Assembly: GCF_947179165.1 (NCBI RefSeq)
Contig: NC_077242.1
Location: 37,395,097 to 37,459,096 of the forward strand
Reading direction: 5' to 3'
Length of the DNA: 64,000 nt
Source of the DNA: Solanum dulcamara
Lineage: Eukaryota > Streptophyta > Magnoliopsida > Solanales > Solanaceae
The notes below the pieces were generated by a model. That model ran no database searches. It had not been told where the DNA came from and was given only the letters and a program-made list of their open reading frames with translations. Position numbers and translations under genes: made by a program. Of this stretch, positions 10,434 through 22,470 are shown piece by piece. The first letter of the stretch is position 1. Each line of letters opens with the position of its first letter.

Positions 10434-11631
10434 AATTTCCCTTATGTAGTCGTTATATACATATGTGCCGAGCAACGTATGACCCAATCCTTAGATAGTA
10501 ACATATGTCGAGGAATATTTAGCTCGATCCTTATACACATATACCATACCTGGACCATCAAGGGACTTGGTACCATAAACATCTCATCATAACATCATAA
10601 CTTACGTCAAAGACATATCAAGAGAAAAGAAGGGTAGATTTACATACTTATGTCAAAGACATGCTAAGATAGAGAAGGTAGCTTCACATACCTCTTGTGG
10701 ATTACCCTTCACCACGTTTGCCTCATCGTCTTTTGAGACTTTTGAACATGAAAGCGATACTAAGAATAATAACCTTCCACTTTCCAACTTCCAAATCTAC
10801 AACCAAGTATCCATAGGAATCATTTGCTTATCCATTTCCCTCGACTAGTTTATTACTAGTTCCGAAGATACCGGAAATCGGGCAGCATCTCTCCTATAAC
10901 CTGCCCTATCCAAACTTCCAATTATATCCTTAATTACTAAAGAAAACCAAAAACAACAACCAGTAGTATATATATGATTAAATCACTTCAACATTACACA
11001 ATACAAACTCTAACCAACTCGTTCAAAACTACGATACAAAAATAGAGTTTTTAATCTTTATTTCATAAAACCTTCAACCATACGAAATGGAGGGTCATGT
11101 GGATGAAAATATAAGAACCCACACCCTTTTTAGCACACTTTCCATCCCTGCAACGCACAATCAACCCAGCTGCAACCACAACAATCACAACACACTACTC
11201 TACTTCGATTTAACTCTAACAACTTCCATTTAGTTTGTTTCTAACGTCAAGAATCCTTACAAAATTTTTCCACTTACATCCCCATTTAATACATGTAATA
11301 TACCTCATAACAACATCATAAACTCAAACTGGAAAGGAAAAGCCTTACCTTGCCCGAAACTTGCCAAAACTCACCTCGAAAGCTCTTTTAGCGTAGCTGA
11401 AACTTTGTGGTTGTTTGTTACCCTTTTGATTCTACTTCAAACAATAAATTTACATTACTAAAACCTTCATACCCTCATGGTAAACCTTAGATAATTAATT
11501 TATGGAATGAAATAAGAGAACTTACCTTTTTTTCCTCCCAAATCTGTGGCTCTCTCCCTCTCTAGCTTAAAGTTTCTCTCCTCCTTTTTCCTTGAATTTT
11601 TTTTGATAAGGATGAAACTAAAATTTATAAA

Positions 11632-11635
<4 letters not shown>

Positions 11636-11681
<46 letters not shown>
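11636..11681. repeat. (TA)n microsatellite at the LTR TATA position
   Basis: Alternating AT runs for about 46 bases with one C interruption at 11665. It sits exactly where the sister LTRs have a short TATATATA element, next to the TGACATGTGTCAGCCCC block. Confidence 0.92.
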
Positions 11682-12187
11682 TCCACCTTAGAGGGTGACA
11701 TGTGTCAGCCCCTAAGTGGTGACACATGTCAAGCCCTTATTAGGGCCACACACCCCCTCCTCCAACCATAGGCTGCCACATGGAAGGTGGGGTCCACCCC
11801 CATACTTCAGCTGCTTCCACATGGAACTTTCTTTTCCTCCTTGTGGGTTCGTAATCTTGTCTTATTTTATAAACCTATGTAATCCTTGGTATGTAAGCTT
11901 GGTATGACTCAAGTAGCTTAAGAATGTAAGATTTTCAAGTTGGTAGCTTACATAAGTAAGTCGATTCATACAACTCATTACTTGGCCTCCAACTCCTTCC
12001 GGATTCTTATAACTATATTTACAATCTTCCCTACTATGGGGTGTCACATTCTCCCTTCCTTAGATTTGTTTGGTAGCGTTATAGATTATCCGGCTCACAT
12101 GGTTACTTCTAAGAAGCTTACGAACCTTTCACGAAACTTAAGAAGATTAAAAACATGTTTCAAGGTACAAAAGTATGGGGTATAACA

Positions 12188-13697
12188 ACAGGCGTGCATG
12201 TATTGAAATGTTCTCAAAAGAAGATCATGACACAACAACTAATAGGGTAGTCCCTATTGTTTCTACTCGCTCAATGGAAAAATTGAAGGTTGATGGTCTT
12301 CATATAATTTTTGGAGAGAAAAGACTCTATATTGATCGATTAGTTAATAGGTACATGAATATTTAGAGAACGATTCATTTCCACTAATTCGAGCAGTTCA
12401 CTAGAGCTCAAATTCCATATGTCCCTTCATGCATTTGAGAGTTTTATGAAGCCTATGCAAATGCCCTTCCAAAGGGAAAGAAAAAGGCAATTGCAGCAGG
12501 CCTGCCTGAAGTTGTTACTACTTATAGTAAAGAGGTGAAGTGTAGTCAAACTAATATAAATAATGCTTTAGGGTGTACTTACGGGTATCGCCATTCCTTA
12601 GCAGATAAACTCAAACCCTGTACATTAGACTATTTAAAAGGGTGATAGACCCTATTGATTTCGAATATTACTCCTCAATGGATTAAGGAGCTTTGATAAA
12701 AAAAAACATTAATATGGATAATCAGTATTGGTTTGGCTACATCAGTAGTACATTAATGCCTAGTCAGAATGAGTCTATCTTGCAACATCCCAAAGTTTTT
12801 TTGTCGGGAAGTATCATCGCTAGGGAAGTCCTGAACTTAGGTGCTATCATTATTCCAGAGATCTTTTTACAAGTTCGACTGCAACAGACCTCGGTGTCAT
12901 TCCCCTTCCCGATTACTAATATGTGTGAGTACGAAGGGGTTTAATTTATTGAGTCTACTAATGTGAGAATTTTCCTATATCATCCAATGACAACCGCCAT
13001 ATTAAGGCAGATTACTTGCATGATATTGAGGCTAGAAGAAGTCCTTCACCGGTTAATACTACATCAGTCGTTGATACAACGTTTTTGAAGGCTGAAACTG
13101 TGCCTCCCACTCCTCATATGCAGGGTTCATTATCTACCCCATCTAATTCTACAACTCTTCCAATTGGTACTATACCTCGGCCTCCGTTGACACAGGCCAT
13201 GATATATAAAATGCATAATTTAGCCCATTCAGGTTATGTGAGAGCCTCTAGATTAGGGAATTATGTTCCCTCTATGATATCCACTGTGATTGAGTCTTCT
13301 CTTACATCGGTATGAGCTGTGGTAGTGAGATAGTGTTCCATATTTACAGAGATAGCTAAAAATCTAGCCACTCTTACCACTTGATTTGAGGAGAGTGAAA
13401 GGTTGAAGGATATTTTAATGACTTGGAGTCCATTCAGACTGATATTGTTGGGCTGAGAAAGGATGTGGACGAGCTTAGGTCCATTGATATTCCCATATTG
13501 TGGGTGTTATTTACGCCCCTGGGGGTCCCAGTTTTGAGATTTCTCTTTCGCAGGGTATTGTTAGTTCTGTTGTTCCTTCAGCTTCCTTGGCCGGAACTAT
13601 TCCTATTGATAGTAATGTTGTTCCTCTAGCTTCTATGACCGGAACTGATTCTATCATTGGTGTTGATGGGGAGGAGCCTACCGAGATAGATGAGTAA
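12188..13697 (+). pseudogene. Accessory ORF of an Athila/Tat-like element, broken
   Basis: The plus frames give fragments of the repetitive plant protein that databases label putative plant transposon protein, an ORF of unknown function found in LTR retrotransposons and common in Solanaceae. Recognisable pieces in order are EFYEAYANALPKGKKKAIA (about 12442-12500), NNALGCTYGYRH, TPQWIKEL (12673), QYWFGYISSTLMPSQNESIL with the following 55 residues (12693-12944), and TQAMIYKMHNLAHSGYVRAS inside 13016-13315. It needs several frame changes and has many stops, including one after RYMNI (12364). A Ser/Pro-rich linker and a low-complexity tail follow. A distant relative lies at 25860-27194. Its left end is cut by the reverse LTR at 12187. 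Confidence 0.7.
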
Positions 13698-15450
13698 GAC
13701 TTGGGGTTAACTTAGTTGATGACAAAGGATAGTTATGAGGGCCTCGCTAATTTGGAGGATGTGCAGCTGCAAGTAGTTGTGGAGCTGTCTCTTGCTGATC
13801 TTTCTCTTGAGGCACCATTTTCGGTTTCTCCTAGTGTTCCACCATCACCTCCTGCTACCATGAGTGAGACCGCGCACTGATGCCCCAGTTAATGATGCTA
13901 TTGCAGTTCAGAGATCTCCTTAGGCTTAGTCTGATAGGGGGACGCTTCTCTCATTCTTATTTACTTCCTATTTTACTTTTCGCATTGAGGACACTATTAT
14001 TGTTTTCGTAGGGTGAGGATACCTTAGGTACCTAAAGCAAGTGCTTGTTTATTTTGGGTTAGAAATAATATTTTTTTAATTCAGTTGTTTGTATCTATTT
14101 GATTGTGAAACGTGGTTGGAAAATTATGGGTTGCACCTCTACTTAATTTGCTATGGTTGTGTCTATTGTTCAGCTACACATTTGAGAATTGGTTTGGATC
14201 AATATCAATGACTTGAATTTTTCTCTTGATTAACGACATAATTTTAGATTTTACTGAGGCCAAAAAGAGAATGCATAAGTCTTGTGTGGACTCTTGGCAT
14301 CTCCTTGTGACTAATTGAATTTCAAGTGTCAGTCTTACAATAATGTGAAACTGTATGGTTATGTTTTATGATCATAATTTTTATTCCATGTGTGGTGAGA
14401 TCTACTTGAAAAATATGCATGAGGATACCTAGAACTTACCCTGTTAGTCCGGTTGGTTGTGATTGGTGATTAAAAGAAAATATCTTATGAGTAATTTTGA
14501 TGAGTGAGCCCGAAATAGCCTTAATATATTATGATTCCTTTGTGAGCGTGTGAACCCAACTTGGCACCATTTGAGCCTAATTTTTTCGTTGGATGAACCT
14601 TATACTTCGACTACTGAGTCAACTTTTGAAATCACTTTATTCTACACCTATAAACTCCATGGAGCATTGGATATGCTGAAGAGGAAACTTAGGCCAAAAG
14701 CCTAAGTTGGGGGTGTGGTAAGATTGAGAAGGAAGACGGTAAATCATTTTGTGAGATTACCCTTGGATGATCAATATAAGAAAATGAAACCCCTCCATAT
14801 AAAAAAAAAGAAATAAATCAGGGAAAGATTTTAGTTTTTTCAAATAGGTGATATAAACGGAGGAGTCCAAATGAATAAGGCAATGATTCAAGAGTGACAA
14901 TTGTAAAACGGTAATATGTGATTTCAAAAGAGAAAAAGAAAGGAAGAAATGAGATGTTTGAAATTGATCCATGCTCCTAGGAAGGTAAGTCACTAAATCC
15001 AAATGATCATACCTTTCACACAACCCATTACAAACTTTAAAAGCCTTTTTGATCATACATGATCTGATTTATTGATTGATTGGAAAATAAGGGCAAGTCT
15101 ATGGGTGGATTTATGCATGTTTTTATCATTTTGAGTTCGAGAGTAGCGCATGATTCCAATTCTATAACCTATGAATAGAATATTGAGATTGTGGAATGGA
15201 ATCATTTCTTTGATGTGAGGGCATTCTAATATGGGCATTGGGCATAAATTTGCACTTTGGAGTGAACATTTGAAAGAATAAACTTGCATTGGGAATTGAT
15301 TAGTCATCATTTAAAGCCTTGAGTGCACGATTGAACATTGCAGTCTAACTTGAACCTCATTTGCACTTTTTGCGTTGAGTCTCAATGAATACTATTTGTA
15401 GTCTTTGGTTTTGAACTGATTGGCTTCTGGATTTACTTGAGGACAAGAAA
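13698..15450 (+). other. Non-coding 3' region of the family T element
   Basis: No coding signal; the minus-strand open frames at 14757-15310 show no family motif. A purine-rich stretch AAGTTGGGGGTGTGG near 14704 resembles a second polypurine tract. The whole region leads into the true tract at 15451-15469, so it is probably the long 3' untranslated part typical of Athila/Tat elements. Confidence 0.55.
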
Positions 15451-15469
15451 AATTTAAAGTTAGGGGTGT
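15451..15469 (+). other. Polypurine tract before family T LTR
   Basis: AATTTAAAGTTAGGGGTGT lies directly before TGATGAGTC. The purine-rich GTTAGGGGTG core preceding a TGATGAGT LTR start is typical of plant Athila/Tat-like 3' LTR junctions. Confidence 0.65.
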
Positions 15470-17077
15470 TGATGAGTCAGGAATTTAAACGCATTTATAG
15501 CTCAAAACATAATGAATTAGTCTCATCTTTGCTTTTGTTATATCCAAAACTAACTCTAAATTAATCATTTACAGATGCAAGGAGTTAAGGACAAGGCATG
15601 GGCTAAATTTTAAAGAAAAAACCTAACAAAGGACAAAATTGAGCACAATAAAGAAGCTCACAAAGAGATATCTATGAGTCGCTACAAGCTTGCCAATCCT
15701 ATCAGAAGTCAAGGCTAATAGCTTAAGCATTTTGGCGGAAAGAGAGACTATTCGGTGACCCACAGAATAAAGAAGGGAGAGCTGCATCATGCTCTCCCAA
15801 TTTCCAGTGAGATATGAGTATCAAATGAGCAACATAAAGGAGAGATGGGAAGAAACTTGGCGGCTTTCCAACTAAAATGGCTAGCTTGTCTAGGCTTGCC
15901 TAAAAGATTAGAACTTCATGGAAAGAAAGCAACCTAATAACAATGCAATAGTCGATAAGGGTGAATCTCCAAAAATTTTGGATAGAGAGATTGAGCTTTC
16001 CAAATTGGAGATCATTAACTCAAGGAAAAATTCTCTAGAAGGCAAGGAAAAGAACTGAATTGTGACTCGCCGACCACTTCGGTGAGACCGAATAATGTCG
16101 CCAAAGTGGTCCAAACTAATAGTTTTGCCTAAATATTTTCACACGTATAAATAGTGTTTTCAAAGGAAAATGAGACACGTTTTTCACTGCTAAGACTCAG
16201 AGACAAGAACCTTGAAGCTATCTTGGGGGTTTTGATTTTATTTTTTAGATTTTGGCTTTGGGCTTTGGAATCTGGAGTTCAAACTTTGTTGAATCGAATG
16301 GAGGATAATTACTTTGTTATAATTCCTTTAATTTTTGTAATGTGTGGAAAAACCCTCTACTTCTACGGGATGTTCTATTGAGTTAAATTGTTATTCTAAA
16401 TTTGGGTTTTTGTTACAGCTCATAAATTATTAATTTGAAATGGGTTTTGCAAATTTGTTGTTTAATCAATTATGAATAATGGTTGCATATGTCTTTCTAT
16501 GTTAGTTCATCATTATTAGCTTGAAATGATAATATGAAGTGACCAAATTATCAAATAGCAATTGATTCTTATTTATCAATTGTAACCTCTCTTGTGACAG
16601 GAGGTTTTGCTAAGGTTTGGGTTAGTTTCGTTAGATCACATGTTGAGGTTCGAAAGTGCTTGCATGTATAGTAGAATAGTGATTGATTGATGCTATTTCA
16701 TACTATTGATTAACCTTTTCCTATACATTGAGGATTAACGATGTTGAACTGCCCATTTACCCTTATTAGAACAACAATTTTAAATTTACACCCCCAGAAG
16801 CCTTTGTTACAATGTTACAACCGAAATTGTTGTAATCGTGCTATTATTAAATATTGTTAACTCTTGAAAACTTTTAAAATGAATCTTATAAATTTAATTT
16901 GTGTCACAACTAACTTGTTTTTACGATACAAAAGTCTAGAACATGCTCTTACTTCTTGATCGAAGTCTATTCCTAACCGTTCCTTATGGGATTCGACCCC
17001 GACCTTATACGTTGAGTTTATATTTCTAACGATCGCCTATACTCTAAATTATAAGAAGTGGAGTTTTATCTTTATCA
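15470..17077 (+). mobile_element. 3' LTR of a family T element
   Basis: It starts TGATGAGTCAGG and ends TTTATCA. It aligns along its length with the solo LTR 59731-61334 (1,608 versus 1,604 bp), sharing the TGGATTCGACCCC-like block near 16985, ACGATCGCCTA near 17029, and AAGAAGTGGAG near 17055. Immediately downstream lies minus-strand gag of another element, so this element landed in that gag. Its 5' LTR is not in the window. Confidence 0.85.
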
Positions 17078-17612
17078 TACTCCCTCACACTCATGCTCCC
17101 TTGGCGTAGTCTAATGAACTCTTGAATCCTTGCCTCCCTTAGCTCCAAATGAAAGAAAGATCTAGGAAGGCACCCTTCAACTCTTCCCATTCTATTAGCC
17201 CCTCATATTCACCCCTCTCTACAACCCATGTCTCATACCAAACAATTGTTATGTGTTTAGTTGATATTCCACTAACTCAGGCTTTTCATTTGGAGGCACT
17301 CCTATGATGATCACAATCAGATAAAATTCCTCAATAAACTACATAGGGTCCTCATCTACCTTGGAAGCATCAAATTTATGTGGATTCATTCTCTGAAGTC
17401 CTGAATCCTAGATGCCAGAGTAGGCACTTGAGGAGGAGGAGGTGCAATGCCTTGATTAGCATGGTTGTCTATTGCTTGGGCCAACAAGATAATGATGTTT
17501 AAAAACTCCGCATATGTAACTCCTTCTTATGATATGGAACCTCGAAACCCGGAGAAGCTTGATCCTTATCATTAATCCTTGCTCTAGGTAGAGGTACTCT
17601 TCTTGGAGGCAT
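17078..17612 (-). pseudogene. Gag remnant of a reverse family B element
   Basis: Read on the minus strand from ATG at 17612, it starts MPPRRVPLPRARINDKD, the N-terminus typical of chromovirus-like gag in Solanaceae and nearly the same as the start at 51120. Gag forms the retrotransposon particle. Further pieces include NRMGRVEGCLPRSF.HLELREARIQEFIRLRQGSMSV, matching the region that relatives write as FFPLEMRDAKVQEFINLRQGSMSV; it needs frameshifts and contains many stops. It is cut at 17078 by the family T LTR. Only about the first 180 codons are represented. Confidence 0.8.
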
Positions 17613-17828
17613 TACCTAAAGAACACAAAATGATTCGTTAGTTAGAGGAAGTATTAGGATAACTCTAGGGCACGATATGTATCATGAAAGAAGAGAATAC
17701 TTTTCTAAATGTTTCATAGCCTCCTATTCATAGTTGTGGTATGTTTCACAACCATGAACAACACCCTATTTGACGTGGCATGTTGGACTCCAAGGACAAT
17801 TAAAAACCTCAAGCTCTAATACCAGGTT
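17613..17828 (-). other. Leader with primer site (17813-17824), reverse family B element
   Basis: Between the gag start and the LTR the minus strand carries TGGTATTAGAGC (17824-17813), a tRNA-Met primer site with one mismatch, 4 bases from the LTR end. The rest is non-coding leader similar to 51121-51339. Confidence 0.8.
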
Positions 17829-19921
17829 TATCACAACCTTAGCCTAGGTCCTAGATGTGACACGGAGATTGACAAACCTAGAGGTACCTCACCCAAAACC
17901 TCTTACCAATCATTAAGCCTTTCATAGGTAATAAAAATAAATAAACATGAGGAAAATAAGGGGAAAGAAGCTCTAAGGAAAACATCATAATAAGAACCAT
18001 AATAGTTAAGCTTCAACTTACATACGTTTCACAATACCTCTATCTTTAGATTTGGAGGAGGCTAAGAAAAGTCTGTAGCTCACCCTCAACCAAAATAGAA
18101 TAAAATGCCATAATAAGTGTCTAAGGATCTCAACCTATCATAAGCTAGAAAGATAAATGAGTATTGTTCCTAAAACATGGGAACTCACCAAATGTATCCT
18201 TCAACAATCCCAACTAGCCATGTGGAGGAGAATGAAGAGGAAATCTGGTCCCTATTTGGTGATATCATATTGGGAAAAGAGTATGCATTAGTACTTTGAA
18301 TGTACTATGTAGTCATCTAATATACAATGACAAAAAAGACATTAAATTATTATAAGGTAGAGTACATGAGTAGATGTATGGATGAGAAATCAAGTAAATA
18401 GCATTAAAAACATTAATTTGTGGGGAGTAGACTATAGACGACATTAAGGCCATATGAGCTATAATATGGAATCCAACGTAACCCCCTACGTTGGAAGGGG
18501 AGACTACTTGCCAAGACTACTTGACAAGGTAAAACTCCATAAATATTCATTTCTTTAACATTAAATGGCCATTTATGGATCCACTAGCCTATACTACAAG
18601 AGCTTTTATGTTGGCACATATTTCAAGAAACTAGAGGTTGCTACTAGGATTCCGCTAATGAAACCCACCTCAAGCCTCATTTGGTACTACATCAAATCCC
18701 ACGGAATAACATATCTTAACATATATATATATATATATATATACCTATAATTTGAGACATCAAATCATCATTCGATATAATAGATCCTTAAGACCGTTAG
18801 TAATTCAAGTATGCAAGAATTGTCCTTTCACAAAAATAATCCATTAATTTGGGTGAGAAGGGCACAATCCACATAAATTATTTCATTCAAAGACTCCCAT
18901 AACCATAAACATTATCTTTCATGAATATTTAAATGGAGTCCATAACTTTGAAATCATACTTTAATGAAAATACAGTGAAACTAGGTAGGTTCATGCCAAA
19001 TCAACTTTCTAACATCTATCTATTTAAAATCATGCAGAAATACCATGTAGTTCATCAATTCAAAATCATGATATAAACAACCCACCATAATTCTCAAGAA
19101 CCTTTAAGGAACTAACTAGATAAATACTTGTAATTAATCAATCTATGCATAGTTATGTTATATCAAAATAGACCAATAATTAATATTTAAATCATGATTC
19201 AATCAATCAATCCATGGTTAAATACCCACATATCTTGATAAATTTGATTTGAGATTGAAAGAAGCACTTGGTCTAGAGGGACCCTAGAAATGAGCTTGGA
19301 GATGAAGGAAGCCTTGAGAAGATTCTTGAGAGGGGAGGGTTTTGTGTAGGGGAGTAAATGTGAGAATGAGGGGTTTAAGAAGGTTAGGGTCATTAGACAA
19401 GGTAGATTTGTTCCCCTTAAATTACCACACTATACTGATAAAATGTAGGAAAGGACTGAAATTCCCTTTTTAAAACATGTCAGAACTAACCCTACGAGTT
19501 GTCCTTATGAATCATAGGCCCTTGTACGACTCATGAGAAGGACTCATCCTATAAGGTATAAGAAAATCATGAGGACTAAGTCTCTGAAGTTTTTCTATGA
19601 CTCATCATTATGAGTCATCGACCTGATTATGAGTCGTAGACTTGAGTTGTTCTGCAAGGTCGAAACAACCTGCAAGTCTAGGTCTCTAAAGTTTCTTGAC
19701 AAATCATTCCTATGACATGTATTATATTATATGAGTTGTAACCTTGACTCATGGATTCGTTCATTCACTTACTCAATTTACAGCCCCAACATAAGTCCTA
19801 TGAGTCACTCCTACAACTCGTAGGTGTTCCTGGGAATCATAGGTTGAGTCATAGAACTCAAATCCAGCAGATTGTCTAAATTTTTCCTTCATTTTGACTT
19901 TTCCACTTATAGGGTCTTACA
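17829..19921 (-). mobile_element. 5' LTR of the reverse family B element
   Basis: On the plus strand it runs from TATCACAACC, next to the primer site, to GGGTCTTACA at 19912-19921. On the minus strand it therefore starts TGTAAGACCC, close to the TGTAACACCTC start of the LTRs at 43899 and 53447. Length (2,093 bp) fits the family (2,071 and 2,108). It contains an (AT)n run at 18721-18743. No gene inside. Confidence 0.8.
18721..18743. repeat. (AT)n microsatellite
   Basis: Eleven to twelve AT units without interruption, inside the reverse LTR. Confidence 0.9.
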
Positions 19922-20998
19922 CCTCACAACCATAACTAAGATTCTACTAACATGGCTTAGTAGACACCCTAGGACATTTCAACTATGTGCTATGATACAA
20001 AGTTTGTCATGCCTCAAGCATATACCCTAAATATGGCCGACACTCAGAACAATTGTTGGTCCCAAGTGAACCCTTGGGCTGGCTGACTATTGAACTGAAA
20101 ACTAAACATACATGCGGAAGCTTTATAAAGTGAACCTTAAAAAAACATTTAAGTCAAGACTCAAAACATTCAATTTATGTAAAGCTTGGAAATAACTATT
20201 AATATAAATAGAAATAGTGTTTAAAACATCCAAATAAATAAATTGAATAAACTCACTCACTTTGAGTATAGGTGTTGAATGAAGACCCACAACTACCTAA
20301 CTATCAATAAACTAAAACTGACCAATAAAATAAATAAACTCAAACAAACTAAACTGGAGCCCTCCAAAAGTAAGGACATCTCGCCAACTGCTGATATAAA
20401 GAGATATGATTCTTTGTGTAACGAGTACCTGAATCTACATCATAAAATAATACAACACCAAATGGCGTTAGTAAATGAAATTTTTGATATATAAAATAGT
20501 TGAAAAGAAACTAACTAAGGAATACTCAAAAAAATAAATACTGATATAACTCTACTCAATAAAGCACGCAATATATAAATAAGACAATATTTTTCAAAAT
20601 ATGCATAAATATATACAACTCAGTATAAAAATAATATTTTACTTTTTGAGGAATTTTTCTAATCGACAACCATCATTATGGGAATCGTGATGATATAATG
20701 ACCTACTGTTATTTTCACACCCATCCAATACCTTGCAAGGGTATGGGATGCAAACATGGATCCAATAAAAGCCCTCTGTGAGGCGAATGAAGAGTCACTC
20801 GAATGAACGACACCATCTTATCCTATGTTGTATACGTAGTTTAATGGGTTCGAGTTAACTGAACTCTTATCCAAATCGATTCTCAATACTACTTATAATT
20901 TTTTTATTCTCATGAACTCAGGTGAGTCTAATAACTCAAAAAAATTATCTTATTAGAAGCATTTAGACTTTACTAAATTAGCTCATGTCTTTTCAACT
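19922..20998 (-). mobile_element. Reverse leader and LTR fragment of another Ty3/gypsy element
   Basis: At 19989-20000 GCTATGATACAA is a worn reverse tRNA-Met primer site (two mismatches), and a reverse LTR end TGTCATGCC follows at 20005. The segment 20005-20998 would be LTR sequence of a further family; no second copy in the window confirms its far end, which is set only by the next LTR start at 20999. The reverse element 17829-19921 seems to have landed in this leader. No coding signal. Confidence 0.45.
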
Positions 20999-22470
20999 TG
21001 TCACGACCCAAACTAGAGCCTAGCCATGACACGATGATCAAAAATAGAAAGAAACCCAATCAATCCTCTTAGCATACTTCCCATTTATAAGGTAAGGCAA
21101 AACATAATATAAACAAGATGAACAAGAATCTCAAACATTAAAGTCTAAAAATGAATGAAATCTCAAGTCATATGTTCAATCGGACTACATCAACTCTATG
21201 TATAAACATGCCTCTATCATACTAACATAGGTGGGGGTATAGAATAAGCCACTATCTCCCTAAATAAGAAAAAAAATGTCTCAAAATAACAACATAGTCT
21301 AGAAGGAAACAATAACATAAAAGCATTATAGTTAGTCCTCGAAGCATGAGGACTTACCAAATAAAGTGAATAAGCTTTCTACCTAACCATGAGAATGTGT
21401 AGGGTGATCGCCGATTCGTACATTATAACACAATGTAGACATAAAAAGTATGTGTTAGTACTTAGAATGTACTAGGTATGTGACAAATGCAATACATAAC
21501 ATAAAAGCAATGATGTATGATCAAGGATAGAACATATAATAAGTAGACCATTTACATGTAAAAGTAAATCATGATTACGACTAATGTCATTTTAAACAAT
21601 ATTTCAACCTAATGAAGAAAAATTGTACAATGCATGGATAGTAGTCAGTTATAATGAGGAAACATAAAAGAGCTTGTAAGTTCATAAGTAGTAGTAAGTA
21701 TCTTAAATCATGTTGAGAGTCATAAAACCAAGGAGGACAGAACATACTTTATTTTGTGAGAGAAATATTAGCTATAGTAAGAAATACCTTAAACATTGAG
21801 AGAGGGACCTTGTACCTTTGTGAGACAGACTGTTAACCGAAATAAACAATGTGAGCTATAACATGTAGTACCGATGTTACCCCTGCACCAGAAGAAAGGG
21901 GGAAACTACTTGTCAAGATAGATTCTGTCAAGACTAAGTGGATCCACTAAGCTACACTAAAGATCGAACCTCAAATACGGGTGACCCTCAAAGGAATCAA
22001 GCCTCTTCTACGAGTGATCCTTTATCCTACGATGGAAGTAGTTATGGGATAATGGGATCTTTCTACGGGTCTCTTGCCTTTACTATGAGTGAGAATCCCT
22101 ATCTCAAGCTCCACTCGGTGCTAGGTAAACAGTAAATGGAATAGATAAGAAACTAACTTTCTATTAGTGCTTGATCCTAAAAAATGAAACTCTTTTATGA
22201 AGTTCTCAGAGTGGAAGAACTTGGGAAAACCTTGTAAGGAAGTCTTCTCTTGATTCTTGAATTTTTTAACTTTAAAGTTTTAGGGTTCTTTATGGAGAAG
22301 ATGAACCCTATGTATGGCCCTGAAAGTTGAAAAGGCGAACGAAAGAGAATTCAAGGAAATTTTTTTACTGTCCCAAAGTCTACGAGTTGTCCTACAACTC
22401 ATAGAAACCCTTACGAATCATAGAAATGACTAGTGGAAGTGAGATTAGGGATAGATAATTAATTAACTTG
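20999..22470 (-). mobile_element. Reverse LTR, left arm of a large inverted repeat
   Basis: It begins TGTCACGACCCAAACTAG, the reverse complement of an LTR end. Blocks are mirrored in the right arm: TGTTAACCGAAATAAAC (about 21832) against GGTTAACGGTTTCTC (22878), and CACTCGGTGCTAGGTAAA (about 22112) against TTTACCTAGCACCGAGTG (22633). The inner boundary is approximate. No primer site or coding sequence is attached. Confidence 0.7.

Larger units (their letters stand above)
10004..12187 (-). mobile_element. Reverse family A LTR, 5' segment (continuation of 1399-2239)
   Basis: The outer minus-strand LTR resumes after the nested insertion and runs to GGGGTATAACA at 12177-12187, the reverse complement of the family A start TGTTATACCCC. 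It aligns with 32785-34986. It contains a 96-bp tandem duplication (10242-10433) and, where sister LTRs have their TATA box, a TA microsatellite (11636-11681). With 1399-2239 it forms one LTR of about 3.0 kb, the 5' LTR of an element that continues leftward through the primer site at 1384-1395. Confidence 0.85.

Noticed and set aside
11500..11727. 75-codon minus frame with a YIYIYIYI run
   Set aside because: The run is the translated TA microsatellite.
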